64,000 nucleotides of DNA from Marinobacterium lutimaris (GCF_900108065.1 NZ_FNVQ01000001.1:1612001-1676000), one strand, 5' to 3'; counted from the first letter of the stretch, positions 24,177 through 32,626 are shown. Numbers and translations: made by a program. Notes: generated by a model from the letters alone, not told the origin.

Positions 24177-25547
24177 TTAGGCGCCGGGGTTTTTAGCCAG
24201 GCCACGGTAGTCGAGGGCTTTCACACCGGCATCCATGCGGACTTTGAATTCCACGCCGTCGATGTTCCAGCCGTTCTGCTGTTCCAGCGTCGGGGTCTGG
24301 ATGCCGTCCAGGTACTGCACTTCGATGGTGTCGAACATTTCCGGGTTGGCGGCCAGGTGCCATGCGGTACCGGTGAGACGCGGATCGGCGATGACTTCGG
24401 CGATGTTGCGCACGTAGTTGGGTGCGGTGTTGGCTTTTGCAGCGGCACCCACTTCGAATTCAGACTGGATGGTCTGAATAGCCAGGCCCTCTTTCTCTAC
24501 CGGCACCAGCATGTATGCCGGAGTGATGTTGAGGTGAGCATCACCCAGCTTCTGCTTACGCATCAGTGCACGCAGTGCATCAACTGAGGCGGTGGAAATG
24601 GCCGCTGCTGAACCCAGGTTGTTGTGGTCGGCATGGAACAGGGTTTTGCCGTCGGCCATGTTGGGGTTGCTGTTGAGGATGGCGTACACCAGGTTACCGA
24701 TGGTGCGGCGTGCAGCGCGGCCCATTTTCTGCGGGATGCGGGTGAACGCGCCCAGATCGTCGTTGATGATCGCCTGGCGGGTGATGCTGAACAGGCTGCC
24801 GTAGGTGGCCAGCTGGACGGTTTCGCCGCGATCATTGATGGTGCCCTCTTTGTATTCGGCACCTTCGTCCACTTTTTGCAGATCCGGGAAAGCCCCAAGA
24901 TCAACGCGGGTGGTGGCCTTGAAGTCCGGCAGCTCGCCCACGCTGGTCCAGCGTTCGAAGGTTTCAGCCGCTTCGTCGTAGCCTTTCAGCATCGCCTTGT
25001 TGGCGACGGCCGACAGCAGGTTGCCGAAATCGCTGGTGGAATGAGTGAACGCCGCACCGACGATTTCCAGCTTGCCCATGCCGTAGGCGTTGATGCCGTT
25101 CATCTGCAGGGCGTTGCGGGCCAGCTCATACAGGGTGTAACCGGCCATGGGGTTGGAGGCATCCGCCTTAACCAGACCGACACGGGCCGCCAGGGCGTTG
25201 GTGACGTCTTCACGATACTTCGCCACCACGGTTGCGTCACGACCACTGGACACGTGCGGCTTGGCGGTCGGCTCGGTACCGGACCCCAGCGCGGCCAGCA
25301 GCTTGGCCTGGGCCTGCTCAACGCTGCACTTGAAGTCATCCAGGCAGGTGTCGAGGATGGCGCGGTGCTGATCTTCAAAGCCTTTGAAGGCGGCGCGGAT
25401 GCCGGCACGGCGGTCGCGTTCCGGTTGCAGCGGATCGTCGCCTTTCGCGGCGGGTTCGATGATTTCGATGATGTTCAGGATGTTGCCCTGTTCATCAACC
25501 TCTGCCAGCACCAGGTTACCCTGAGCGTCACGGACTTTCTTACGCAT
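24177..25547 (-). CDS. internal in-frame product: scaffold plus capsid
   Basis: An in-frame ATG (MRKKVRDAQGN) inside the fusion gene lies behind AAGGTGG, a stronger ribosome-binding site than that of the full gene. It would yield a 456-residue chain lacking the protease. This parallels lambda C/Nu3, where scaffold starts inside the protease gene, and would supply most capsid subunits without protease. Confidence 0.6.
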   Translation of the reverse strand: MRKKVRDAQGNLVLAEVDEQGNILNIIEIIEPAAKGDDPLQPERDRRAGIRAAFKGFEDQHRAILDTCLDDFKCSVEQAQAKLLAALGSGTEPTAKPHVSSGRDATVVAKYREDVTNALAARVGLVKADASNPMAGYTLYELARNALQMNGINAYGMGKLEIVGAAFTHSTSDFGNLLSAVANKAMLKGYDEAAETFERWTSVGELPDFKATTRVDLGAFPDLQKVDEGAEYKEGTINDRGETVQLATYGSLFSITRQAIINDDLGAFTRIPQKMGRAARRTIGNLVYAILNSNPNMADGKTLFHADHNNLGSAAAISTASVDALRALMRKQKLGDAHLNITPAYMLVPVEKEGLAIQTIQSEFEVGAAAKANTAPNYVRNIAEVIADPRLTGTAWHLAANPEMFDTIEVQYLDGIQTPTLEQQNGWNIDGVEFKVRMDAGVKALDYRGLAKNPGA

Positions 25548-26345
25548 AGTGATTCCACCTTTTGGAGTTTCGGGAGTTGCTGAGGGTGCGGCGGTGCCGC
25601 GCGGTTGTGCGGGTGTTGCGGGAGTCTGTACCGAGCGTTGCCCGGTAATCTGAGCCGGAGCGTGGGCAAAACCCATGCGGGCCAGGTCGAAGTTAGCGGA
25701 TGCAGCCAGATCCACCGCTGCACTGGTTTCGTCGGCAAAGCCAGCGGCGACGGCCTCGGTACCTGTGTACCAGGTTTCTTGGTCCATGATGGCGGTGACG
25801 TCTTCGGTGCTCAGCCCGGTGCGACCGGTGTATACGGTCAGCAGGCTGGCCTTCACCTTGTCGAGCACTTCCGCCTGCTTGCGCAGTTCATCGGCATCAC
25901 CTACTGCCCCGCCCCAGGGGTTGTGAATCATCATCAGGGCGTTTTCCGGCATGATGATGCGATCACCCGCCATGGCGATAATGCTGGCCATGCTCGCTGC
26001 CAGGCCGTCGATATGCACGGTGACGCTGGCTTTGTGATTCTTCAGCAGGTTGTAGATGGCGGTGCCATCAAAAACGCTACCGCCGGGGCTGTTGATGTGC
26101 AGGTCGATGGCGTTCAGATCACCCAGGGCTTTCAGATCCCGCGCAAAGTCTGAAGCAGTAATGCCCCAGTAGCCAATTTCGTCGTAAACGTAGACCTCAG
26201 CCGCGCCGGGGCTGGCGGCTGCCTTGATGCTGTACCAGCTTTTACCGTCTGGCTTGATCGGGGTGACCGATGCGCTGGCCATAATGCCGGGCAACGGCGC
26301 GGCCAGGGCGCCGACAATCGCCAGCGTCATGAGTCGTTTTTTCAT
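24177..26345 (-). CDS. fused ClpP-like prohead protease and major capsid protein
   Basis: 722 residues. The N-terminal part is a ClpP-type serine protease: INSPGGSVFDG (85-95), nucleophile Ser118 in DGLAASMAS, and His141 in MMIHNPWGG. A Pro/Thr-rich linker (about 225-265) leads to a helical scaffold-like region, then a major capsid domain (about 400-722). The fusion would place protease, scaffold and shell on one chain, to be cleaved during maturation. The N-terminus (KKRLMTLAIVGALAAPLPG) looks like a signal peptide, which is odd for a head protein. The ATG used has GAGG upstream. Confidence 0.85.
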   Translation of the reverse strand: MKKRLMTLAIVGALAAPLPGIMASASVTPIKPDGKSWYSIKAAASPGAAEVYVYDEIGYWGITASDFARDLKALGDLNAIDLHINSPGGSVFDGTAIYNLLKNHKASVTVHIDGLAASMASIIAMAGDRIIMPENALMMIHNPWGGAVGDADELRKQAEVLDKVKASLLTVYTGRTGLSTEDVTAIMDQETWYTGTEAVAAGFADETSAAVDLAASANFDLARMGFAHAPAQITGQRSVQTPATPAQPRGTAAPSATPETPKGGITMRKKVRDAQGNLVLAEVDEQGNILNIIEIIEPAAKGDDPLQPERDRRAGIRAAFKGFEDQHRAILDTCLDDFKCSVEQAQAKLLAALGSGTEPTAKPHVSSGRDATVVAKYREDVTNALAARVGLVKADASNPMAGYTLYELARNALQMNGINAYGMGKLEIVGAAFTHSTSDFGNLLSAVANKAMLKGYDEAAETFERWTSVGELPDFKATTRVDLGAFPDLQKVDEGAEYKEGTINDRGETVQLATYGSLFSITRQAIINDDLGAFTRIPQKMGRAARRTIGNLVYAILNSNPNMADGKTLFHADHNNLGSAAAISTASVDALRALMRKQKLGDAHLNITPAYMLVPVEKEGLAIQTIQSEFEVGAAAKANTAPNYVRNIAEVIADPRLTGTAWHLAANPEMFDTIEVQYLDGIQTPTLEQQNGWNIDGVEFKVRMDAGVKALDYRGLAKNPGA

Positions 26346-26369
26346 GGGTTTGCCTCTTGGTTTGAGGGG

Positions 26370-27857
26370 TCAGTCTGCGGGACTGTCGGGGATGATTTCG
26401 GTCGGGCCACCGGGCGGCGGCGTCACTTCGTTCTCGCGCACCTGCTGCTGCCACTGTGCCCAGAGGTCGATCACCTCATCAGGGTTGCCGCCCGCGCTGC
26501 GGATAATCTGCTGCGGGGCTTTGGTCATGTTACCCAGGGTGATACGGTTGCCGTTGGCTTCTCTCTGCGGGTCGATCCACGGCATCTGCGGGCCGAAGTA
26601 GTCAGCGTCGTAGAGGCTGTCCATGTCGATGTCATCGGGCAATTCAATCTTGCCGCTCATCACCGCCATACGCAGGAAACGCTCATACACCGGGCGGGTA
26701 ACCATATGGACGAACCAGCCGGTCAGCAGCTGGTAATCCTCCCAGCTTTCAACCAGTTCCTGCCGCTGGGCGCTGTAGGTGCCGTTGTAGTTTTTGCTGC
26801 TGGCTGAGTAGCTGCACCAGGTGCCACCAGCCACGGCACGCTGCATGGCATCACGGTAGGGCGTCAGCAGCCCGCTCGGGCGGTTGCTCTGGATGGTACC
26901 TACATCTTCGCCGGGGCGTAGATCATCGAACACGGTACCGGGGCTGATCTCAAACAGGCGATTGCCTTCGGTGTCGGTATCGTTGTCCAATGCGGTATCG
27001 CCGTACATCTCCGGCATACCCTTGCGGATGTAGAACGCCATAGCGGCGGCGATCCGGGCGGCGACCTGCTCAGCCTCTTCGTAATCCTTGAGATTGTTAA
27101 GGCGGTCCATCACGGCGGCGAACACGCTGACGCCACGGTTCTGGTGCAACCGATCGATCAGCTTGAGGTGGTGGATCAGGTCTGCATTGACGGCCTTGGT
27201 ATCTGCAGAGGTCACCAGCCGGGTCATATCGCCCGGGTGCGAGGTCAGCAGGTAGTAGTAGTTTGCGCGCCCCCAGCCGTTGCGCTGAATGCCTTGGCGG
27301 ATATTTCGGCCGCTGTCGTTCAGTTCAATCGGGCAGTAGTCGGGCTCCAGCAGTTCAATGCTGTAGGGCACCACACCGAGGTGGGTATATTTGGGCACGT
27401 TGCCCATTACATCTTTGATCAGCGCCTCACCATCGCGGAACCAGGTACGGCCCAGCAGCTGCTCAGACATGGCCAGCGAAAGCTCGCCGGTGGTTTCTGG
27501 CGACTTGGCCCAGCGCTTACGCAACTGGCTGATCTTCTTCGCGAGTTCGCGATCAATACTGCCGTCTAACTTCTTCGGCATCGGCTCGACGTTGATGCCG
27601 TTCTTGCCAATCACACGGGTGACCAGGGTATTTAGCACGGCCTTGGCCAGATCGTGGTTCTGATCCAGGTGGCGAGCCTGACCGCGCAGGGTTTCTGCTG
27701 CGCCGGCCACATGGGTACCGCTGGCGTTGTCGCCCTTATTCTTGCGGGTGCGCCGCGGGCTGGCTGCTTCATAGGCGGCCAGCACCTGACGCGCACGCGC
27801 GCGGCTCACCGCACGCTCTGGCGAAAATGGGGCGATCAGTCGGTCAGTCCAGTGCAT
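26370..27857 (-). CDS. portal protein, lambda gpB family
   Basis: 495 residues. Forms the dodecameric ring at the head vertex through which DNA is packaged. Family-typical blocks include the ARHLDQNHDLAKAVLNTL start and GTWCSYSASSKNYNGTYSAQRQ, shared with lambda-type portals. It follows gpW and precedes the protease-capsid fusion, as in lambda. It overlaps the gpW stop by one base. Confidence 0.9.
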   Translation of the reverse strand: MHWTDRLIAPFSPERAVSRARARQVLAAYEAASPRRTRKNKGDNASGTHVAGAAETLRGQARHLDQNHDLAKAVLNTLVTRVIGKNGINVEPMPKKLDGSIDRELAKKISQLRKRWAKSPETTGELSLAMSEQLLGRTWFRDGEALIKDVMGNVPKYTHLGVVPYSIELLEPDYCPIELNDSGRNIRQGIQRNGWGRANYYYLLTSHPGDMTRLVTSADTKAVNADLIHHLKLIDRLHQNRGVSVFAAVMDRLNNLKDYEEAEQVAARIAAAMAFYIRKGMPEMYGDTALDNDTDTEGNRLFEISPGTVFDDLRPGEDVGTIQSNRPSGLLTPYRDAMQRAVAGGTWCSYSASSKNYNGTYSAQRQELVESWEDYQLLTGWFVHMVTRPVYERFLRMAVMSGKIELPDDIDMDSLYDADYFGPQMPWIDPQREANGNRITLGNMTKAPQQIIRSAGGNPDEVIDLWAQWQQQVRENEVTPPPGGPTEIIPDSPAD

Positions 27858-28069
27858 CAGTCAAAACTCGCTAGTGAACGGCCACGACGGACACCCGCCG
27901 CTTTCTGTGCCGCAGCGCTGGCTTTTGCTTCCCACTCCTGCCGGCCGGCACGGATCTCCGCCAGGTTGGCGCGGGTGAGCTCACGCCCGTTTACTTTGAC
28001 GGTCTGCCCCTTGAGCACCTTTGCCTCGGCATCGGTGTAGAGCTGGACCATTTCAGCGGCGGTGGTCAT
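27857..28069 (-). CDS. head-tail joining protein gpW
   Basis: 70 residues, the right size for lambda gpW. The central VKVNGRELTRANLAEIRAGR (helix, beta hairpin, helix) is characteristic. It binds below the portal to retain DNA and receive the connector. Lies between terminase large subunit and portal, as in lambda. Confidence 0.85.
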   Translation of the reverse strand: MTTAAEMVQLYTDAEAKVLKGQTVKVNGRELTRANLAEIRAGRQEWEAKASAAAQKAAGVRRGRSLASFD

Positions 28070-28072
28070 GGG

Positions 28073-30091
28073 TTACTCCCGGTTCAGCCAACCACCCAAG
28101 GCGTTACCCCGAGCGCGGCGCTTCTGTTGCGGTTGTGGTTTCGGCTGAGCCTGCTGCTCTTCCACTACTGCCGGCTGTTCTGGCTCGGCGCTGAACATAT
28201 CGCCCTGGGCCAGATCGGCTTCTATTGCATCCCACTGAGCAGGGCTAAGCAGGTGCAGACGTTCGGCACGGGCGGCGTGGATGGCGTAGCCGGTGCAGTC
28301 CCAGGCTTCTACGCGGGAGCCTGCTTTCTGCTGCCAGATCAGTTTGCCGCGCTGGGTGCGGCTGGGTGCTTTGATCTCGCCGGTCATCTGGTCATAGAAG
28401 TCAGAGCGCACTTCGGTGTACCAGTGCATGCGCCCTGCCCCGTTGCCCGTCAGTTTCATACGGGCGGCCATCAGGTCTTTGACCTTGTTGACGCCAACGA
28501 TCCACACCTGCAGGCCGTACTTGGCGGCCTTGTTCATCTTGCTGACGTCTACTTTTTTCGGGGCGGTAACGATCTCGGCGTCGATGCTGTTCGCGCCTTT
28601 GATGGCACGCAGTTTCACGCCCCGGTTCGCCCGGCTGCGCACGTAGTGGTACACGGCGTCGTTGGTCTGGCCATCGCCAGAATCGAGGTCGGCAGCGCGG
28701 ATCCGCAGGGCCCAGCCCTTTTCGTGCTGGTAGGTGCCAAAGAGGATCTGATCGAGCTCGGTCCACACCGGGTCGTTTCGGTCAGCGGTATTGCCGACAG
28801 CGGCGATTTCACCCCAGTAGACGAGCCAGTTTTCTTCCCCACGGCCGTGGGCCCAGATGGTGATCGCGAGGCGATCATGCTGGACGTCAACGCCGGCGGT
28901 GAGTATCAGGCCGCCGTTGGGGACGGTTTTCTCGGCGTAGGCTTCGGCACGCTGGGACAGTTTTTCTACATCCGGCGCATCGCTCGCGTATTCATACGGC
29001 AGGCCCAGAGTGTTGTTGGTGAAGCCGATCATTTTGGATTCGTCGCCCCACTCCAGCGCGTGCTGCGCTTCCAGGTAGCGGCGAACCAGTACGTTCAGTT
29101 TTGAGCCGGGGAACGGGCTGTAGAGCTCGTTGATGTAGAAGCCGGCTGTATCACCGCCGGGCTTGTCGGCAATCCATTCGCCCTGACGAACGTTGAGGTT
29201 CTTCTGGCGATCGGTCCATTCCACGGCGCAGTGTGGGCAGACGTAGGCGGCGCTGTCCGGATCGGCGCTGCCGTAGACTTCATCGTGCCGGTCTGGGTCT
29301 TCATCCCATACGACGTTGGCCCAGGTGAGCACGTGGCGTTCGCCGCACTCATGGCACGGCACCCAGAATTTGCGTTGGTCCGATTTCTTGTAGGCATCTT
29401 CAACGCGACTCAGACCTTTAACCGTAGGCGTGCCGCCGAAGATGACTTTGCGGTTTTCGTACGTTTTGGCGCGCTGTTCCAGCAGGTCAACCGAGTCACC
29501 CTGACCGCGCACATCGCTGGAGCAGTCGTCGGGCTCTTCCACCGCTACCACGGGAGCAGATAGCGATTTGACGTTGTCCGGTGCGTTGGAGGCGACCAGC
29601 GCGAGAAAGCCACCGGGGAAACGTTTGAAGTCCATGCGGTTGCCAGCGGATCGGCTGGTCTCTACGTCGATCAGGTCACGCAGCACCGGCGTTGCCCGCA
29701 CGGTGGGATCAAACTTCTGATCCAGGTACTTGCGGATGGTTTTCTCTTTCGGGAAGAGCAGCACCACACCGCAAGGATCCAGGTGGATCCGCTTCGCCAG
29801 GTAGTTGTTCCAGACACCATCGGTCCACGCCACCTGGGCGGACTTCATGCACACCACTTTGCGGATGTAATCATCATCCAGCGCGTTGAGCATGCCCGGC
29901 ACCCAGGGTGTCAGGTCGGTGGTGTATTTGCCGGGGCTGGCGGTCTGTTCCGCCGCCATCCAGCGGTATTCGTTCGCCCAATCAGCCGTCGACATCTGGC
30001 GCGGCGGAAGCAGTTTCTCCAGCGCGCGACTTATCACCAGCTCCAGTGTTTCCTGCAGCTGTTGATAGGTGTGTAAGGATGTGTCGAGCAT
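28073..30091 (-). CDS. terminase large subunit, lambda gpA family
   Basis: 672 residues. ATPase motor and endonuclease that cuts cos ends and drives packaging. The N-terminal region has the gpA-type KSAQVAWTDGVW segment (P-loop equivalent) and the KGLSRVEDAYKKSD block, then a Cys pair (CHECGERH) and a second (CPHCA). The C-terminal nuclease region is followed by a Gln/Pro-rich tail (about 645-665). Its first 110 bp overlap the small-subunit gene in another frame. Confidence 0.92.
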   Translation of the reverse strand: MLDTSLHTYQQLQETLELVISRALEKLLPPRQMSTADWANEYRWMAAEQTASPGKYTTDLTPWVPGMLNALDDDYIRKVVCMKSAQVAWTDGVWNNYLAKRIHLDPCGVVLLFPKEKTIRKYLDQKFDPTVRATPVLRDLIDVETSRSAGNRMDFKRFPGGFLALVASNAPDNVKSLSAPVVAVEEPDDCSSDVRGQGDSVDLLEQRAKTYENRKVIFGGTPTVKGLSRVEDAYKKSDQRKFWVPCHECGERHVLTWANVVWDEDPDRHDEVYGSADPDSAAYVCPHCAVEWTDRQKNLNVRQGEWIADKPGGDTAGFYINELYSPFPGSKLNVLVRRYLEAQHALEWGDESKMIGFTNNTLGLPYEYASDAPDVEKLSQRAEAYAEKTVPNGGLILTAGVDVQHDRLAITIWAHGRGEENWLVYWGEIAAVGNTADRNDPVWTELDQILFGTYQHEKGWALRIRAADLDSGDGQTNDAVYHYVRSRANRGVKLRAIKGANSIDAEIVTAPKKVDVSKMNKAAKYGLQVWIVGVNKVKDLMAARMKLTGNGAGRMHWYTEVRSDFYDQMTGEIKAPSRTQRGKLIWQQKAGSRVEAWDCTGYAIHAARAERLHLLSPAQWDAIEADLAQGDMFSAEPEQPAVVEEQQAQPKPQPQQKRRARGNALGGWLNRE

Positions 30092-30488
30092 GAGTGTCGA
30101 GAATATCGATATCCAGGTTGATGTCGTGGGCGAGGTCGATTTCGTTCTTCAGCTTGGTGAGGCCAGTCATCATCCCTGAGCGAATCGCAATGGCCATGTC
30201 AGTCAGGCGGCGTTCAACGTCATCGGCTGGAACTAGCTTGCCCACCATTTCCCCGATCTTGATCTCTTCCGCATCACCGCGGAGACGGTCTAGCCGTTCC
30301 TTCGCAGACTCGCGGGACTTGTTCGTCGCCCGCTCCACCAGCCAGTCATGCACTTCAATCGTGCTGTACTGGTTTTCATGGCCACGCTTGGCAGACTGAT
30401 AAGGGAACGTCGGGTCGCGTTGGTACTCGGTAAACGAACGCTCACTGATACCGAATATCTCGGCGAGCTGCTTCTTGTTCACCTGCAT
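29982..30488 (-). CDS. terminase small subunit, Nu1-like
   Basis: 168 residues from the ATG at 30488 behind AGGTGG (a GTG three codons upstream is possible). The N-terminal winged helix-turn-helix (MQVNKKQLAEIFGISERSFTEYQ) is the Nu1 DNA-binding domain that recognises cos. A coiled coil (about 55-75) follows, then a C-terminal tail that should bind the large subunit. The last 110 bp are shared with the large-subunit gene. Confidence 0.88.
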   Translation of the reverse strand: MQVNKKQLAEIFGISERSFTEYQRDPTFPYQSAKRGHENQYSTIEVHDWLVERATNKSRESAKERLDRLRGDAEEIKIGEMVGKLVPADDVERRLTDMAIAIRSGMMTGLTKLKNEIDLAHDINLDIDILDTHARHILTHLSTAAGNTGAGDKSRAGETASAAPDVDG

Positions 30489-30644
30489 CGCGGCCACCTG
30501 GTCATCTTTGAAATCATTACCCGGCGCCGGTGTCGATCAGCTGAAGTAGGGAGCGCCTCGCATAAGTCACTGATTTATCTATAAGGAAGGAAGTCCTAAG
30601 CCATCCCAGATCTGCACGAATTTCGCGATCAGATTGCCCAAATA

Positions 30645-30657
30645 GCCCCGGGGGCCC
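30645..30657. other. candidate cos cleavage region
   Basis: A GC-rich near-palindrome, GCCCCGGGGGCCC, in the 200-bp non-coding stretch between lysis genes and the small terminase, about 160 bp upstream of the latter. That is where lambda-type phages place cos. Assigned by position and composition only. Confidence 0.3.
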
Positions 30658-30693
30658 AGGAGGACCCATGGCCTTGATGGTCATCGGCGATGA

Positions 30694-30876
30694 TCAGGGG
30701 TACAGGTCCGCACGCAGCTCGATGATCTGCATTTCGAGGGCTACGGCTTCACGGCTTAGCGCTTCGATCTTGTCGAGTGGCCGTGCCATCAAGGGGATGG
30801 CGTTCAACTGCTGCAGCTGCTGGTCGATCTCGATCACGCGGGCACGCAGTTCATTGGCCTGGTCGATGTTCGTCAC
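30694..30876 (-). CDS. small phage protein, 60 aa
   Basis: GTG start behind AGGA, overlapping the end of the Rz gene by 26 bp. A short, amphipathic, coiled-coil-like protein (VIEIDQQLQQLNAI). No family recognised. Late-operon position before cos. Confidence 0.5.
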   Translation of the reverse strand: MTNIDQANELRARVIEIDQQLQQLNAIPLMARPLDKIEALSREAVALEMQIIELRADLYP

Positions 30877-31378
30877 TGATCATCCTGATGCTGGCCTTGT
30901 CCACGTTGCATGACTGAATCGCGCTGACCAACATCGGTACGTATTCCACTACGCCCGCGTAGGTGTAGCACGCAGCTCTGGTATCGGGGTCGGCTCGGTT
31001 AATACTTCCGGGATCGGAATACAGACCGCCGGCGGTTGAACTACCGGTGATGCTCCGCAACCGGTCAGCAGTAGCGTCGGGGATACAAGCAGAAGCACGC
31101 ACATCACCTGACAAAGTTGAGCGCAGCGCATCGACCTCTCCCCGTAACCGGCTATTGATGTTCTGTTGTTGGCGGCGGTTAATCACCAGCGCCTGGTCGG
31201 CCTGCTGATACAGGCGATTGAGCTCTTGCATAGCGCTGGAGGTATTCAACAGCGCCTGCTCAGTCTGGGTCAGCTGCTGCTGCAGTTGGCCGTTCTGCTG
31301 GTACCGATCCAGCAGCAGCCAACCCATCAGACCAACAGCGCCAAGCACTGCAGCTAGCAGATAGATTCGCAGACGCAT
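30851..31378 (-). CDS. i-spanin, Rz-like
   Basis: 175 residues. An N-terminal transmembrane anchor (about 5-23) leads to a periplasmic coiled coil rich in Gln (about 26-90), the arrangement of inner-membrane spanins. Together with the lipoprotein nested in another frame it fuses inner and outer membranes in the last step of lysis. It directly follows the holin, one base overlapping. Confidence 0.85.
   Translation of the reverse strand: MRLRIYLLAAVLGAVGLMGWLLLDRYQQNGQLQQQLTQTEQALLNTSSAMQELNRLYQQADQALVINRRQQQNINSRLRGEVDALRSTLSGDVRASACIPDATADRLRSITGSSTAGGLYSDPGSINRADPDTRAACYTYAGVVEYVPMLVSAIQSCNVDKASIRMISDEHRPGQ
30949..31131 (-). CDS. o-spanin, Rz1-like lipoprotein nested in Rz
   Basis: 60 residues wholly inside the Rz gene in another frame. 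A signal sequence ends with the lipobox LLTGC (Cys25), giving a 36-residue Pro-rich mature lipoprotein, exactly the Rz1 design. Confidence 0.85.
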   Translation of the reverse strand: MRCAQLCQVMCVLLLVSPTLLLTGCGASPVVQPPAVCIPIPEVLTEPTPIPELRATPTRA

Positions 31379-31593
31379 CAGTCCTGCCCCGCTGCCTGCT
31401 CTCCCTGACGGATTCGCTTGCGTTGGTAATACCAGTTAACGCCGGTAGTAATGGTCACCATAATGGCACCGACCGCTCCGGCATTGTTGTTTAGCCATTG
31501 CAAGGCATCACCCAGCATAAGGCCGCCGCCGGCGGTATATGTGAGCCCAGCAGCCAGCCGCTGCACAGCGTCGGCATGTTGGTCGAGGTTCAC
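31378..31593 (-). CDS. holin
   Basis: 71 residues from a GTG start chosen because AAGGAG lies six bases upstream, right at the endolysin stop. The frame is open further upstream but that part overlaps the endolysin gene. A hydrophobic stretch (LTYTAGGGLMLGDALQWL) and a second segment (AVGAIMVTITTGVNWYY) precede a basic tail, as in HP1-type holins. It should form the lesion that triggers lysis. Confidence 0.75.
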   Translation of the reverse strand: MNLDQHADAVQRLAAGLTYTAGGGLMLGDALQWLNNNAGAVGAIMVTITTGVNWYYQRKRIRQGEQAAGQD

Positions 31594-31603
31594 TCGGCGC
31601 TCC

Positions 31604-32086
31604 TTACTGATTGGTTGCGATGACATCTGATGATTCCAGGCCTGATAAACACAGGTCGCGCTCATCAGCGCGCCGATTCACCAACCCTGGCCATTTCTTC
31701 CCACCGGCGTACACCCAGCGATCCAGCTCCCGGCAGGCATCACTGCGCAAACCGGCATTGGCCAGCCGCCGAAGCGTGCTGGTACTGGCCGCGCCTATGC
31801 CCACGTTGTAGGTCCAGCTGGTGTAGGCCGCGAATTCCTCAGTGCTCAGCTCAACGGTAAACATCCGATCAACCGCGTCAGCGTAATCAAGCACCTCTGC
31901 ACTCAGCAGCTGGGCACACTCGGGGATGGTGGCGGTATCGCCCATCTGAACGTCACGGATGTGACCAAAGCAGATGGTCGGAATACCCACCGGATCACGA
32001 TACGCCTTGAGCTCTTTGCCCTCATAAGACGCAACCAACCCCACCGCCAGTGCCACAGCAGCAATGAAGGCGCGGGGTTTCATCAT
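31604..32086 (-). CDS. SAR endolysin (phage lysozyme)
   Basis: 160 residues. The N-terminal hydrophobic segment rich in Ala, Gly and Val (about 6-20) is a signal-anchor-release sequence, then the T4-type catalytic triad Glu22, Asp31 and Thr37 with canonical 8- and 5-residue spacing (YEGKELKAYRDPVGIPTICFG). It cleaves peptidoglycan glycan strands after release from the membrane. First gene of the late transcript after the terminator at 32109. Confidence 0.9.
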   Translation of the reverse strand: MMKPRAFIAAVALAVGLVASYEGKELKAYRDPVGIPTICFGHIRDVQMGDTATIPECAQLLSAEVLDYADAVDRMFTVELSTEEFAAYTSWTYNVGIGAASTSTLRRLANAGLRSDACRELDRWVYAGGKKWPGLVNRRADERDLCLSGLESSDVIATNQ

Positions 32087-32108
32087 GGGAGGTACCGAAC
32101 TTAAGGCA

Positions 32109-32142
32109 ACAAAAAAGCCCGGCGGGGTTAACCGTCGGGCTT
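32109..32142 (-). terminator. terminator upstream of the lysis genes (tR'-like)
   Basis: AAGCCCG/CGGGCTT stem with an inner CGG/CCG and six T's on the minus strand, between the late promoter and the endolysin gene. It would stop late transcription unless an antiterminator acts. Confidence 0.8.
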
Positions 32143-32174
32143 CTGTATGCGCATTGATCGCAATCTATGTGAAA

Positions 32175-32204
32175 GAGACTAGATTAGTCTCAGGCGAGGG
32201 TCAA
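32175..32204 (-). promoter_or_regulatory. late promoter with overlapping inverted repeat
   Basis: On the minus strand TTGACC (32204-32199), a 17-bp spacer, and TAGTCT (32181-32176). The -10 is covered by a perfect inverted repeat GAGACTA-GAT-TAGTCTC (32175-32191). Transcription would start about 25 bases before the terminator, the layout of lambda pR'-tR'. Confidence 0.6.
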
Positions 32205-32213
32205 ACATTATTT

Positions 32214-32624
32214 TTAGAGCCGCCAACGGGCACACTCCCGCGCCGCCCTGGCAGTTTCGCGATGCACTTCACCATAACCAGAGAACTGACGGTGTAGTCT
32301 TTCGATATCACTCACTGCCCGCGCAAGCGACAATTCGTAATATGACTCCACCCAGTCATGGTCAAACACAGTACGCCCCTGCGGGGTGCCATAGTCAAAT
32401 AGCCGTTCCGGGCACTCAGGGCTAACGACGATACAGCCAACATCCAAACCCCGTTCGCGGACCAGGTTCTTCAAACGCCTCGCTTCATTCGACGAACGGC
32501 AAACCACCCGATCCCCATCCTTCAAGCTATCCAGCATCAAGGTGGTGCGCCCCGTCCGCCTTGCTGACTGCGTGTAAATCCTCACCATTGCCTGCAGCGC
32601 GTTTCCAATACCGAAGAGATCCAT
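32214..32624 (-). CDS. hypothetical phage protein after the antiterminator gene
   Basis: 136 residues with an N-terminal ARRTGRTTLMLDSL segment resembling a Walker-A-like loop (GRTT), then an alpha/beta region (DRVVCRSSNEARRLKNL, CIVVSPECPE) that looks like a P-loop-fold protein cut short. Such small P-loop remnants occur in phage genomes but their function is not established. It lies between the Q-like gene and the late promoter. Confidence 0.6.
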   Translation of the reverse strand: MDLFGIGNALQAMVRIYTQSARRTGRTTLMLDSLKDGDRVVCRSSNEARRLKNLVRERGLDVGCIVVSPECPERLFDYGTPQGRTVFDHDWVESYYELSLARAVSDIERLHRQFSGYGEVHRETARAARECARWRL

Positions 32625-32626
32625 AA

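Noticed and set aside
24624-25583. 319-codon antisense frame inside the capsid fusion gene
   Set aside because: Fully opposite a strong capsid gene with motif evidence; composition typical of antisense GC-rich frames.
28127-29104. 325-codon antisense frame inside the terminase gene
   Set aside because: Opposite the gpA-family gene and without any start signals.
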